The notes under the pieces were generated by a model, which worked only from the letters and a program-made list of their open reading frames with translations, had not been told where the DNA came from and did not search any database. The position numbers and the translations under genes are program-made. Source: Tubiluchus corallicola (lineage: Eukaryota; Priapulida; Priapulimorpha; Priapulimorphida; Tubiluchidae). Taken from it: a stretch of 64,000 bases of DNA. The stretch's first letter is position 1; each line of letters opens with the position of its first letter. Positions 12,579 to 26,900 of the stretch are shown here, piece after piece. The stretch is from NCBI GenBank assembly GCA_030141605.1, contig JAQGDQ010000169.1:124001-188000 (forward strand), written 5' to 3'.

Positions 12579-14806
12579 GTTAGTTATGATCATTAGAATC
12601 GCAGTTCTGTTACTTTTGTTGTTTAAATTAGCGAAAAAGATCTTTTACATATGTTAACTAGCTGTAATTAAATACCTTATAAGCAGATGGAAAATTAATC
12701 ACGAGCTTCAGTACCATGACTCAGGTAAAAATGTTCGTTTGTTTTTCATTTTTTTGTTTGTACGCTCGTAAACTTTCACTAAAATCTCTTCTTCCCCGAA
12801 AATGTAAAAAAATTCCACGTAAAATGTGCGCGAAATAACCGAGAAACATTATATGTTTTCAAAATGTATCAACAAGAAGCTGATTTCTAAACAATGAGTA
12901 AAATAATCACATGTTTGTAAACAAGTATTTTCAGGATTTCCTGTCTTTCTATTTTTTCTTTGGACCTTGCCTCGACTATTTGAACGAGAAGCCTATTAAC
13001 CAAAGTAAACTTAGTTGCAAATACGTTCCTAGATATCAACACAGTTATGACATATACATTGACAGTGCAAACATGCAGTGTGACTTGTGTTAAAAATGCG
13101 CAGATAGAAAAACGTATCCAAAAGCAATCTAACTCTAACTTATATTTTATCACACAAAAATAAAAATTGTAGTTGTGTCGTACCTATATTCTAATAACAA
13201 AGTTATACATTCGAGTCGATTTTTTTGTGGCAACATTATCTTGAACGTTAAAAAAGGTAATTGCAGGAAAATACGTTAAACGTCATTGAATTTGGCAAAG
13301 ACCCCACCTGTCTCTCTGATTTTGCAATATCGCGCCACGACCACATCACTAACCTAATTATAGCATTTTTTTCTCCAGGTAGGCCTACCTCTTCTGGCCT
13401 GTTATGCTATTACTGAAAATGTGGTAATGTGTTATTACACTGTCAGTTTTTAATCGGTTTCATTTTGTGTGTAGCTATAAATCTTTCAGCACCTAATATT
13501 ACTCTCCAGGGGGCAAACGCAAACGAATGTTTCGCTTTAAAAGACAGCTCGGCATAACAGAATGACAGCTTTTGGAGTTCTGTAATTAACACAGTTAATA
13601 ATGTATTCAAAACAAAATTAAAAATTTGCGGGACCGCTTACAGGCTTTTCCATAAACCACAAGTAAAGTTTGTATTAAATATTCATAGTGCCAGAGTAAA
13701 GTGGTTATTTTTCACAGCAAGTTGGTGCGCATTATTATTTTGTTTCTTGCATTTTTCGGGAATTGCAATTACGTTCATGCGGAACGCACGCACGCAATAA
13801 TATCATTTCGAAGATTTTTTTAACTATGCACATTGAAAACGAGAGAATGATATTTCGCACGATAATATAAATTAGACATTTCACAAAATCATTAATTATA
13901 ACATAATCCTAATTGCATTTAAAAGGTTGCATGTTTACGTAATGTATGTATAATAAAAACGTATTTAAAATTTTGCAATTTCAGCTAATACGTTGGTTTC
14001 TGCCTGCATATATTGCGACTTAACAAAGCAGTCCTTAAACGGAAGACAGAATTTGACATATTGGTATCACTTATACATTGAAAATGCTGTAACAGCTTGT
14101 ATAAAACGACGGATTACAAGTTTTACAGTGATGTGGTTTATAAGATGCCCCTCAACTTGTTGCCTGTTCATTCCGTTGGCCCAAGGACAGAAGGACTAAA
14201 GAAATCGTGACTCTTCGCTTCGAAGATCCCTTAGAGTTAACAGTTTAGATTTAGATTATTTTTTAATTCTCACAAAAAGCAATATACATTCAATGATATG
14301 AGACAATAATTACAAAATGACATACCAAAAAACTATTTGCTTACAATAAAATACTTCAATGTGTGCTGAAAGAAAATCTTGTTTAAAGTTTAAAGCTGGA
14401 AACATGCGTATGAAATATCTATATATAAAATTCTGTTCGGAAAGTAGAAAGGCGTTCTCGGAAAATCTCTGTGGTGCCTTATTAGTTTATCTTGATTGTT
14501 TAGTGGAGATTTCTCTAGTATTGGCTGGTTATTCCAACACAAGCAAAAATACTCTTTCGAAGTAACAAAGTCACTGAGAATTCTCTCTCTCTCCTTTTTT
14601 GTATGCTCGCATAGAATTTTTCTCTTTTTCCGTTCTTTGTTTCATTCATTCATTTGCTATTTTTCTTTATTATTCTCCTATTGTTTTTTGTTTATTTTAT
14701 TTTTACATTCTTCTTAGCGTTTAGTGCTTTCCTTTTGCTATGCCTTCTCCTTATTCCCTTATTTCTTTCTCGCCCACTTTATTTCTCTCTCTCTCTCTCT
14801 CTCTCT

Positions 14807-14852
<46 letters not shown>

Positions 14853-14899
14853 ATTCCCCTCTCTCTGTCTCTCTATCTTCTCTTTCTCTTATTTCTTCC

Positions 14900-14953
<54 letters not shown>

Positions 14954-17900
14954 ACCGCTGTTTCGTTACTTCCAACTATTTTTTCAGCTGTGAAAGTGCA
15001 CAGAGTAAATCTGTCTGAATATTGACGAAATTCTGTGGTCGATTTTTGTGCAATATACGCAGCTACATCATGCTGTAAAGCGAAATCGTATATTTTCTCT
15101 TTTTTCGCTCCTCTGTTGTTTATCTAACTTCGTCAATCGAGCACATAGGTAAACATTACCTAACGCGTTCTCGCCTTTCTCTCTTTATCAGATTCCAGCA
15201 TTCCTTTTCTTGACAAGATCAGGAAATACCGTGTTAATCCCTTAATCTGTAGAAGAATATTTTAAGACATGTACGGTCCATTGGACCACATTGAAGACGA
15301 AGGGTTCTTATACAATAATAATGTGAGACGACAATTCAGTATTTTTCCAGAGTTCAGGTAATTTTAATTCAGTATTTCAGAATCCCAGGGTTAGTGCTGA
15401 GTATTAAAGCCAGGTTTCCTATAAATCAGATTTATATAGCAGTATAATATCGTTATCGTTATGATAATCATTACCACCATCAACATCGTTACCATTATCA
15501 TCGTCATCAGGACAAGTTAGTATTTAGTTTTATTAGCCTGTTACAGTGTATGTCATAATTTTTTTCCATATTACATGATAATTTGTATTCTTAAGCCACC
15601 TCTAGTTCTCTAGCCTTCAACGTCTTTAAAATTATATTGATTCTGTATCTCCAATTGCTCCCAATTCCATAATTATCTCCTTTCTGAGTTTCTACATTGG
15701 ACATTTTTGTGCACTTGATGCATTTTTCAAAAGCAGTCTCTACTGCAAATTCACCATGCAATGTAGGAATGGCATTTCCATCCTGCACTCCAAAGAAGAT
15801 GTTAATTTTAAGTTCCATTGTTCTGTTGCTCTAGCGAAATTTTAACGTTTGCTGGCATTTTCAAAACTCCAGTTAGGTGCAGACAAACGCAATAAAGTGG
15901 TTATTCGTGCAATGTCTGTTGCTGGTCTCGTGCTTATTATACTGCTTTAACATCACTCTAACCTTTATGACTGCTGGGCATTCACGTTATGATCATATAT
16001 CACCTGACGGAGAGAGTGGTCCACTATAATAAGCTTCTGTAGTCAATGAAATAGACATTAGCCATGGTTGTCACATCATTAATACAATGTTAGCTGAGTG
16101 AATAAATACAACAGAAGGTGTACAAAGTTTACCGGCTATAATTGATGTGGCTTGTCACTACTAGGAAACTGTGACCACCATGCAGAAGTAAAGATCAACC
16201 AAAAATGCCAAGAAAAATGTCCCGACATTTACTGCAAAATGATCTAAAATTTGCATAATGTATATCAAAACGATTAAACCTGTTGTAGACTAAAGCATCG
16301 ATAGGTATTTTACAGGTGTTTTTACTGCATTCATGTATTCAATCAAATTACCTGAATAGTTAAAAATCGATTTGAAATTTTGCTGTGTAAGCCAGCTTAA
16401 GCCTCTTTTGATTAGCGGAAATAATTTGATTCAGTTTTTGTGACGATACCAGGCATTATGTAAGAAACCATGTGTGCACCTGAAAATTGACTCATTTGGG
16501 ATCGAGTGTGTTTTCTCTAGTGTTTTTGTTGCTATATACGTATATATATATTTTACTTTTATTATATATATTTTATAAACGTTTTTATTATTTATTAACG
16601 TTTGTTATAACAAAAAAAGTTACAACAGATAAATATAAATCTTATATTTATATATTAATATATATAATCTTTATCGCTATTCGTATCAACAACTTGTATT
16701 AAGTAAGGTACTTCAAAATTGTCGCCAGTGTGTTTGATTAACGCCGCTGGGAGCGCCACCGCTGCTGTTGTTCGATCGATCATATTATATGTTGCGTATA
16801 TTTATTGAAACATTTTCACAAATTCCAAGAAAAACATTAATGTGGGGCTATAAATATTGATGGGTTTTGCATGATTTTACTCTAACCTATATGGCTGGCA
16901 GGCTTTTAAAATTTAAATAGTTGTTCATTGTGATTGCATGGCTTGGTTTATTTTTGTCTGTCTGCTTATGGGTTCAACAACTTTTTGTTAGCACGATTAC
17001 GAGACAGTAAGGGTATATTGCGACTAAAGGCTTATTCACATGTATCAAGCTATGACGGTAGCGACGACGACCTGCCAGGGTTTTTATAATGCGACGAGCT
17101 GCAATTTATAATATAATACATAAAGAACGCTGCATGCCTGAAGAAAAATAAGTGTTGAACAAATCAACACTTGTTCCGGTTTACCAATAAACTGCGAAAC
17201 CCCTAACTCTCATTTTTTGTTGTCAGTCATAAAAATATGATTAGCCCTTGCTGTTTACTTGCTACTTTGCAGTAAATTTTATCAAACTGTCTTATCCAAA
17301 ACGAACAGAATAACATTTATGGACAAAAACACTGTTTATAATCTTGCAGAAAAAAGTAAAAAAGAAATAAAATTATAAAAGAACAGTACATACAATCACT
17401 AAGTAAACGGACAATTTTTTAAGCATAAGGATGAACGTGCAAAACATAAATAACAATACAATAGAAAGATGTAGTATGCAGACAGCAGTTAATTAGCACT
17501 TCCATCTTGATATGAAGTCAACTTCTCTTCTCTTGCAATGGAGTTTTCCTTTCATGGATACTTGCCTAAAAACTGCGGTTTTTAAGTCAGTCGGATTTTA
17601 TATATTCAGACAAGGATGCAATTTAACTCGCACAAATTCTGACGACTTCTTTGTCAGAAAATTGCTGCAGTAGTGTTATGCATTTCACTATTTTTGACCG
17701 ACCTTTGGAAACTCTTGAGTAACCGCACTGCATGAGGGCATGAAAATTCTAGCAAAAAATAAATGGTTATGTCTAAATAGTTTTTTGTCTGCATACTTCA
17801 ACTGTCTGTTTACTCACTGTAGGCCTGTTACTCGGCTGTCAGTTGGCTAGATTCTTCATTCGTGATTCCCAAGTGGTCAGTATGAGTCCCATGCAGGATG

Positions 17901-20900
17901 CTGTGAATATAATGTATCTTGGTGCCTGAATGAGGAAAGGATCCTGTGGTGTGCTGTTGCTTAGTGGCATTGCCTATATCGTTATTACTGCGCCAGGCAA
18001 TAGATTTTTGGGAAGCAAAGTGCCAGACCGATGAATAAAAGATAGTTGTTGAATTGAGGGAGTAATGGGATACATTGGGCATAGTGAAGGCTAGCAGACT
18101 CACTTTATTAATTAATTATTTACCCTGCGCTACGTACCCTACGATAGGTCAAGATGTCACGGGTGCTCGAATGAGTTCTGTCAATTTGTTGCACAACATG
18201 TTTCGAGCCGAGGTTGAGCTGACCATATCTGAATATGAATTTGTGACCATAGTAATTTGTAAACATTTTCAGACAAAAGAAAAGCACTGGCGGTAAAAGC
18301 AGCGCAGAAATGCAGAATTTTAAAAACGGCTGTAGGACTAATGCGGCATAGGCGGCTTTCAATCAAAACCTCAAAGCAATTCTAGCTGTATGGTCTATTA
18401 GAATGACTGGTATATAATTAGTGGTAATGGCCCCACGGGTTGCCGGCCTCTGCGTTCCAATCCAAAGTACTGGTGATAAATGCAATGCGGCCCTCATATT
18501 TGTTAGCTGTCGCATTAATATCGCATTACCAGCAGATCAACTACTGTTTGGCCAGCTCATTAATTAGTAGTTCTTAATGGGATTGCAATAAATTTCATAT
18601 TGAGAGTCTTGTAAGGCCTTCGTCCTCGTCAGGCTGTACTTGTTCAAGTTAAGTAAAAAAGGCAACAAATTATATCGCGTTTATACACTCGTATAAGCCA
18701 TCTAAGGTATACATTTACACGCAGGCCTATAGAAATGTGGCTCATGTATCTTTAGCAAAGCAGCAGGCCGGCAATACAGTTTCTATTGTATTAATCAGAG
18801 AAGCAATACAGCTAATACTATTAAATCAAAAATTATTTTGTGGATGCTTCGCCTGCTTTTTAAATTATTTGCGTACGATATAATATTATGTAACGTGATC
18901 CGATCTGACAAGAACAAGAAGAGTGAAACGTAAACGGGCAGTGGCTCTCGAATAAGGATGCAAGGATTTTTATTTTTTTCTAATACTGCTAAGTCACAAT
19001 TTAATCAGATAATGAGTGTGTAAACAATAATTTATTTCAGTAAAAAGCTATTCGCTTATAAACCAATTTAGTAATTATACTGACGGTATTTAAAAATAGC
19101 ATAATGCCTGCACATAAGCACTTGTACAGTTATGAAGCCTGGAGCCAAATATTCAAGCAAATTTAGTATTTTATTGAAGCACACCTGCGCAATTGTGCTG
19201 TTAGTGCATAACAGCTGAGGCTAGCAGTAAAATAGTTTAGCCTTATTAATGAATCTTTTTAGGGCGCAACGTCTCTGATGTTTATTTATAGTAATATGAC
19301 CATCTTATAACACAGTAGAAAACGGTTAGCACTTCAGGTCTGTGGGGGTGTGTGGGGGGGTATGTAGTAGGGGATATAAGGTCAATCTCGCTGAGGGAGG
19401 AACGATTAACCTTTTGGGCTGTCTGATGATCGGGTGGCTGGCAGACAAAGCAGCGCGTGGACAAAGGTCAACCTGTTCCACGCAAATTTTTATTCAAGTC
19501 CAGGAAACATACTTTTTTGTACGTACTGACAACAGGCTTGCAAAATAGAAAACTTACCGGGATACTACAATTATTATAGATAAAAAATAATCTATGGTGA
19601 CAATGAAAAAGTGTTGTGTTATGTTTACGCTGTACAGTTTTTCTCCACCGTCATCATCACCATCGTCATCATCATCAGCATCAGCAGCAGCAGCAACAAC
19701 AACAACGACATCACCAAAATTTGCCATCATCAGCATCATCATCATCTTTTTTGTGTTTAGTTGTTGTAGTTGTTTAGTTTAGTAGCTACAATTCCAGACG
19801 CCACGGCTGGTAGCAACCCAAACAGTGCTACCACATTAGTGCCATCTCTGCTGCTGTCACCATAATATCGTTGTGGCTGCTGATGTTATGCTGTTGTCCT
19901 GGGTCGTCGTTATTGCTTGCATTGCTAATGTTTGATATACAATTTGGCACCATCCCAGTTGATGTATTCAATCACGCGGCTATTCAATATGTAAGTTGTG
20001 GCGGAACCTAAATTATCTAATTACCAAAACCAGTCCTCTGTGATGAAACAAGAAGAATGGTTGAAGAAATATATTGCAGATGTACAGTAAGAAGGAGTTT
20101 TCCCAGAATCATCTATTTATTTATTAACCAAGTTCAGTGATGTTTAATCTTTGCAGCCTAGCGCACACGTCCACGAAGTTATTCCGTGAGCAAAGCAAAC
20201 TCCACCTTTGAATGGCTCTTGATCACCTTTTGGAGTAACCAGTGCCCTTTTTGAGTTGTCCAGTCAGCCTCTTTGACGATCCTTGTCGTACAGCCTTTTC
20301 AGCACTTTCATTTACGTTGTTGATGCCTTGTGAATCAGTGATAGTTTTCAGGGGGCCGAAAGCAATATTTTACCAAATATATTTGCACAATATTAACGGT
20401 AGTAGACTATCGGAGCTTTTAGATTTTTCAGTTAAGAAGTAATCGAGAGGTTCATTTGTTTGATTTGATGTCGTATTTTTGGGACTGGTAATTTTAGTTA
20501 ATTTTTGTGGACTGCAAATATAAATTGCATTTCAGTTGCTATTGAAAATTTGAGAACGTGAAAAACATTTTCTTTATTACACAACAACGCAGCGACCGAG
20601 AAAATATAGATAACAGTCAAGAAGTTGGAATTCGGCTCAGCATTCGGTAGCTTTTTACCTCCTAAAGTAATTATACCCGTCTAGCACAAAATTAAGAGCG
20701 GCGTTTCAATACCCTTTTGTTAAGTGAAACTCAAAACTTTTAAAAATATATATTATTAAATACCGCTTATTGTACCGTGCACAGCTATATTTTAGGCTGA
20801 TACCAAAAGAAACACTTTACAGGTTGTAATAGTAAGTTATGATATAGTCATGTAAAATACAAAAAAAAACTGCCACGAAAATTTGTCATTGTCATAGAAG

Positions 20901-23900
20901 ATCTGAAACACGTCATTGTTTTTCCACTTTGATGCGTTTGAAGTGAAATATTTAGGCTGGAGGAAAATTGCTATTTTGTTAACAATTACTGTTTTCATTA
21001 GTATGCAAGGTGCACCAAATGTGAAATCTTTGGAAAACTTTTCGTCGTAACTGAGCATAGCTTATTTATTTCATCGCTTCGACACTGTTAATTGCATGTA
21101 TCAGCCACCCATTTCCTTAACACGTGCAAAACAAGTAAAGTTTTATAATACACACACAAATATTGCGTCACTCTAGGGGCTACGTTAGGGAAAGTATAAA
21201 ACTAATAATAAAACTCACGGTTGCCCACCTAACACGAGAAATTCAGAAGAGCCTGGAAAAGTCGTCTACTCAAGAACATTTATGAAACGTTAAATCTTGT
21301 CGTTGCCTTTCTGACACCTGAACTGTTGCTGTATTGGTATATAACACCTGACCTTTGATGATGATTATGGGTAACACTGACGATAGTATAAACGATGACA
21401 ATGTTAATGATATTAATAATGATGATGATAATGATAATGCTGGAGAAGAAGAAGAAAAAAGAGAAAGCAGAAGAAGGAGAAGAAGAAGATGATGATGATG
21501 ATGGAGGTGGAAGTGTTAGAATACTATTTTTGCTATAATGACGTTAGATGGTGACAGTAATATCTGAGTGACAGCAGTTGTAGCATTTGAGCACTCTAGT
21601 AAATTGATTACATTAACTGCTAAGATTCAATTTAAAAATTTGCTGCAAAATTTGTCGTATATTATTTTTGAGTTACAGAGTTGAATCTTTCTTATCATGT
21701 AATTATTGGATGTAATTTTGTACCATATTACAAGTATTACTCCGTCAATTGCTGCAGCGAGTATAGATCGTCAATAAGCCTGATTAAAATTGAACAGCCT
21801 TTTTACTATTTATTGCCGCTGAAGTGTGTAATGAGGCTCCCTTGGTCTGGGGGCGCCCATGTACCCACCTGAGACCGTGACGTAATTATTTCGCGTGCTT
21901 ACCGATCTGGTTCAGGGGGTAATAGTTTAAACATCAAACTGATTAATTGTTTAATGAGATGGGTTGCTATCAATCTGAGATTAACCAATTCCCAGGAGGC
22001 AGTAGGCTGTCTGGGAAGTGATCAGTTGTTAGCGCTGTTGTTTCTTCTCGAGGTTTTAGCTGCTTTTTATCTCACTATACTAATGAGTTACGTAATGTAT
22101 GTGACGTATCGACTGAAGCAGAACAAAGAGTCGAGGTTTGGTCACTTTCCCCCCGTAACCCAGACCTCACTAAATTATTCAAACCAGCTGGAGAGTAATC
22201 GCACCTGTATTATCTAATTGCGAATTGACTCGATTTATCAACTTGGAAGGAAATTAATCTCACCGTCTTCAGTTCTGATGGAAGATTATATGGCCCGTGA
22301 AATAATAATATGAGATGTCGATGTTATTATTACATATTCAGCTTAAATGTACAGGTAAACGTAATAAGAATGTTCACCGCTCATCAACAACGGGCAGCAA
22401 CAATATGGCAAAGGCTCTGTTGTACCAACAGCAACAACAATGGCAGTGACAACATCTAAATAATAACCATAGTGCAGCAGCAACATCATACACTTAAGAG
22501 AAGCAGTTTGGAATCATACTTTATTTTGAGGCTTCTTGTGTAACTGAACAAAGATATACACGAAGTGCCACGAACTAATTAAATTCATAAATTATCATGT
22601 ATACATGTATAGGATTATAATCTGTTGTTCGTGTCATTTAAGCGCTAGTACTTTTATTAAAACATTTTCAGTACGAGATTGAACGTATCTAAATTCATTC
22701 AAAAAGTGAATTTTATTGGGACTAGGTTGGAAGATTGCTGATTGCTAAGACAACACTAGTTTTTTCTTAGTAAATGCGACGGTTTTTTAGTTTCATTGAA
22801 GCATTTAAAACGTAAGATTGCAACTTACGTTCAAACTTAGTTACAAAAAGCTACTGTAAATAGATTGCAATCTACGTTCAAATTTAGTTGGAAAAAACTA
22901 CTGTATTAAGTTGCAACGTACGTTCAAATTTAGTTGCAAAAAACTACTAGATTGTAACGTGCTGGAGAAACCATTTCACCCAAGTTTTTAAAATTCTTGT
23001 TTAAAATAAGATCAAAGCACAAGGAGGCTAAGTGTGCATAAAGATTATTTAGTAAAAGCTCTTAGTAACCTCTTTACCATACTCCGCCTGATTTTGCGTT
23101 TATTGTGTGCATCATTGCTTAATGGACCAGTTAAACTGATGGCATCATAGACCTATTATTAAAGCAAAATTGATGCGCAATGACAAAAACAAGACCCTTG
23201 GGTGTTCGCTTTATTCTCAAACTACATGCTGTGTGCTCAGCGGCTGATTTTAGCAGTATACCCAAATACGGGGAAAATTCTCGAGCTGCATGTCGTTATG
23301 AGTAGGCCAATAAGTCTATAAAAATGTTATAAAGCAAAACTGAGTCAATGTGGCACAGAAAATATAAAAAGAGCGAAAAAGTGAAAACAACCTAAATCTC
23401 GTTTTTGTAATACGACGTTATTGTTTGTTTTAAGAAAAGCCTAATATGCGATCACCATACTTTATTATATTGATAAAACATTGTTAATGTTTTTGTATTT
23501 AAACATAATTAAGCGTACCTGTTGTACATGTATGACAATTCCTTGTTAACTGGCGGCCTTACATAACTTTTTGCACAAAAAACTCTGATAATTATTAATT
23601 AAGCATTAGCGTTATTGTATTTTAGGAAACAAATTTACAATGTCCAATTGTCACAATAATTTACAACTGTGAAGGTATTTTGATTGGTATAAAATTAGTC
23701 TCATTCATCCTCTAATATGCTATCGATTTCAAACTGTCTGTTATAATAACAAAAATTTCTCTGATAATTAGTACAACTGTCTAAAGCTTTTTTAAGCATT
23801 CCAAATACATGCATTTTATAAATTAATATCTCCAACATTGTTATCGCAATAATGTAAATTTATCTAATATAATTTGGTAATAAATACGGAGAGCTGTCAC

Positions 23901-26900
23901 AATTGGCATTTTTGCGGCGCGTTAATATTTCTATTCCGGCAATATTTATTAGCGATGTAATCAAATATTGCTTATAAAATTAATGAGTGCTTTTCTTACA
24001 TGAAATTTAATTTAACTAATTAAACGTACCCCACAAACAACCTTGATCATAATAAAGAGATTTTTCGCAATTATTAAATTAATCTAAAGGTATTTTTCTT
24101 ATAGCTCGCCATTCGGGTTTTAAAGTTCAGCTTCGATAATTTAAAGCCATTAGCTGTGGTTTCTAGTGAGGCAGTCCACGGAATGATAGGTTTATCATAT
24201 ATAGCTATGCAGAATCCAGAATTAAAAGCATCTAAAACATGTAAAATATTTACAGGACCCCAGGAATTATTCACTATCCTAAGTTCAGTTAAACGCTTAT
24301 GTCCGCGCATTCTGTACGTTTTTGTGACAATATATATTCAATCTTGATCGAGAATGGAACTTAAAATAAACTTATGTTAAGCAAATCTTGTTTTACTACT
24401 GTTATACGTACTTATATCGTCCATACAGCTGTAGTGAGTAAATGCGATGCTCTTGTCTTCCAGTTACAAAAACTATAAGAATGTCTGTCTTTTGTTAAAC
24501 TTTATGCCCATAATAGTATCATATTTTGTTGTCACTTCAAATTTGAAAACTTTAATCTTTTTGACGTGACCTGCTTGTTAGGCTTTGTTGCACTAGCTTG
24601 TAAATTTTCGATGATTAAAACAACAGTACCAGTTTATAAGGTTGCCGTGGCCATATTCAACATGGATTGTAACGCAGGCCTATCGTACCCTTTCCAGGCT
24701 CGAACAAATCATCACTAGCCCAGATAGTTCAATAAATCTATAGGGGCGCTTCTGTTCTGATGTGTAGCTTAGGAACCAATCTCGTTATTTCACCTAAGGC
24801 AAAATGTTGTTTTTGCGTTAGCGGTCAAGAAGCCCAAACAAGGAACATAGCTAATTTGTAATATTTAAAAGAAAGGCCCATACTTATACAGCCAAATTAC
24901 AGGCATTTCAGAATGGATGGCTAAAATAAAAATTAAAACGTATTGTAACGTTATTATACTTGCAAAGACAAAACAATTAACAGCCAATTGTTTTCCTAAT
25001 TTTAATATCTGACTGTAAGATCTAATATCTTTTTAAGATTTAATATCTTTTTTATTTATTGATTTATTTTTAACAGATTTAACTACGTAGCAATAATACG
25101 ACCTTATCTGATCCTAGGATGGTAAATTTCACATGACCAGCTAAGTTGACTAATTTACATTCCTCTATAATAACATTGCTACCTCACTGACACCTGCTTG
25201 CATTTCTTATTGCTATATGAAGGTCGACTTGAGGTTAGTGGATACTGCCCCTATCTTGCAATTTATATTCAAGTGTGTTTCACACCTATTTATATGAAAT
25301 ATATTCTGCCAAGTAGCATTTCCTTTCCCAGACAGTGCATTATATTTTCTGCCAAACATTGTAACAGAAATGTGTGCTATGTGATTTGCCCAGTAATATA
25401 GAGGCACGGTAAATCTCAAAAATAGGCCATTTGAAAATAATCAGCAGGCTCTTCTTTACTGTTACTAAATTCACTGCTCCCGTGCCTGAAAATACCTGTG
25501 CTTTTGTTTTACTAAGACAAGAATTATTTTATTTCAGAGTTTGCGCAGCTGTTTGAGAAGAAAAAACAATATTGCGCTAACAAGTCGCCTTTGCTCGATG
25601 TAATCTGAATTAACTTGAGAATTTACTCTTCTGTCCCTTTTGTTCTCTCTCTCACTCTTTCTCCAATTCACTTTATTCAGAGCATTTTTGAACATCCAAG
25701 CGAAAATGTTTGGAAACTGACGCAGCGCAGACCAGTTATCTTTGAAATCGAACAAAACATCTTGATAACTTACTTACTGCGCCACGAGCAAAGTTTTTAG
25801 CCCCCGTGACGCATCTGATATGAGACTAAACGGTTGTTTCGATACGATTTTCATATCAGACTTCCTACAGCAACCCATTTTCAAGTTTTTTTTCAACAGT
25901 TTATATTTACATTAACGCTTCCATAACAATTGCTTTTCATAGCAATAATTTACGTCATTATTAAATAAAAATGTCTGCTGCGCACATACTAGCCTATTAA
26001 GTGCAAGTGACATAAGATTTGCATATGCATAATTCCCGAATGCAAAGTCTGCAACAACCTAATTCACTCCATAAATCAACAGTACTGTGATTTAACAGCC
26101 AGCATGCGTAGACGCCTCGGTCTGATGAAAAATCATCACCATATTTAGCATTAATTATTAAAAACGTTGATATTGGGCCTGTTGAAAGAGATCGTCTGTG
26201 TCATATGTTAAGTAGCGTGCCCCCAGGGTGAAGTTAATCAAGCTGTGGCTATGTGATGGATGTGGTAGAAGCATTGACATGACGGTGAAAATATGCCTGT
26301 GATGGGTGGTCTTCAACCCACAACCCACATGTAATCATCATGATTTTACAATGTGATGACTGCTATTTTGAAATTTAATAATAGGAATAAAATTAAGATG
26401 TGATCATTTTGAACTGATTTTGTAAAACATGCCGCACATAGGGGATCTCCCACAGCATTAAATTTTAATTTAATCACCTCCAATAAACGGTTGCCAGCCA
26501 GTGCCTCAACAACAAAGCTTGAATTGAAAAATTAGAAAGAAAAAATTGCTGGTTTGCAATGGTTTGTTGCTTTACGACTTTGACATGATGATGATGATAA
26601 TAATGATGATGAAGATCATGATAACGACAACAGCGACGATTGCTGCTGCCGATGATAATGATGATGACGACGACGACGGTAGTTTTCGCGGATGATTAAA
26701 GCAAACATTACGTTAATGACAAAGATGGCAATAGTGACTTTGACAATAATGATGATGAAAAGTGCATCTAATGACGTACGTGACGAGTAATGACAAGAGA
26801 TGACAATGGAGGTGATGATGATGGTGATGATAACGATATGATGATGGCAATGGTAGTGGTGATAATAATGATAGAGAAAAAATGGCGATGACGATATTGC

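Noticed and set aside
14654-15025. Leu/Ser-rich open frames over CT repeats
   Set aside because: They are translations of a dinucleotide repeat; the same applies to frames at 1093-1399, 28412-28721, 37305-37757 and 41478-42036.
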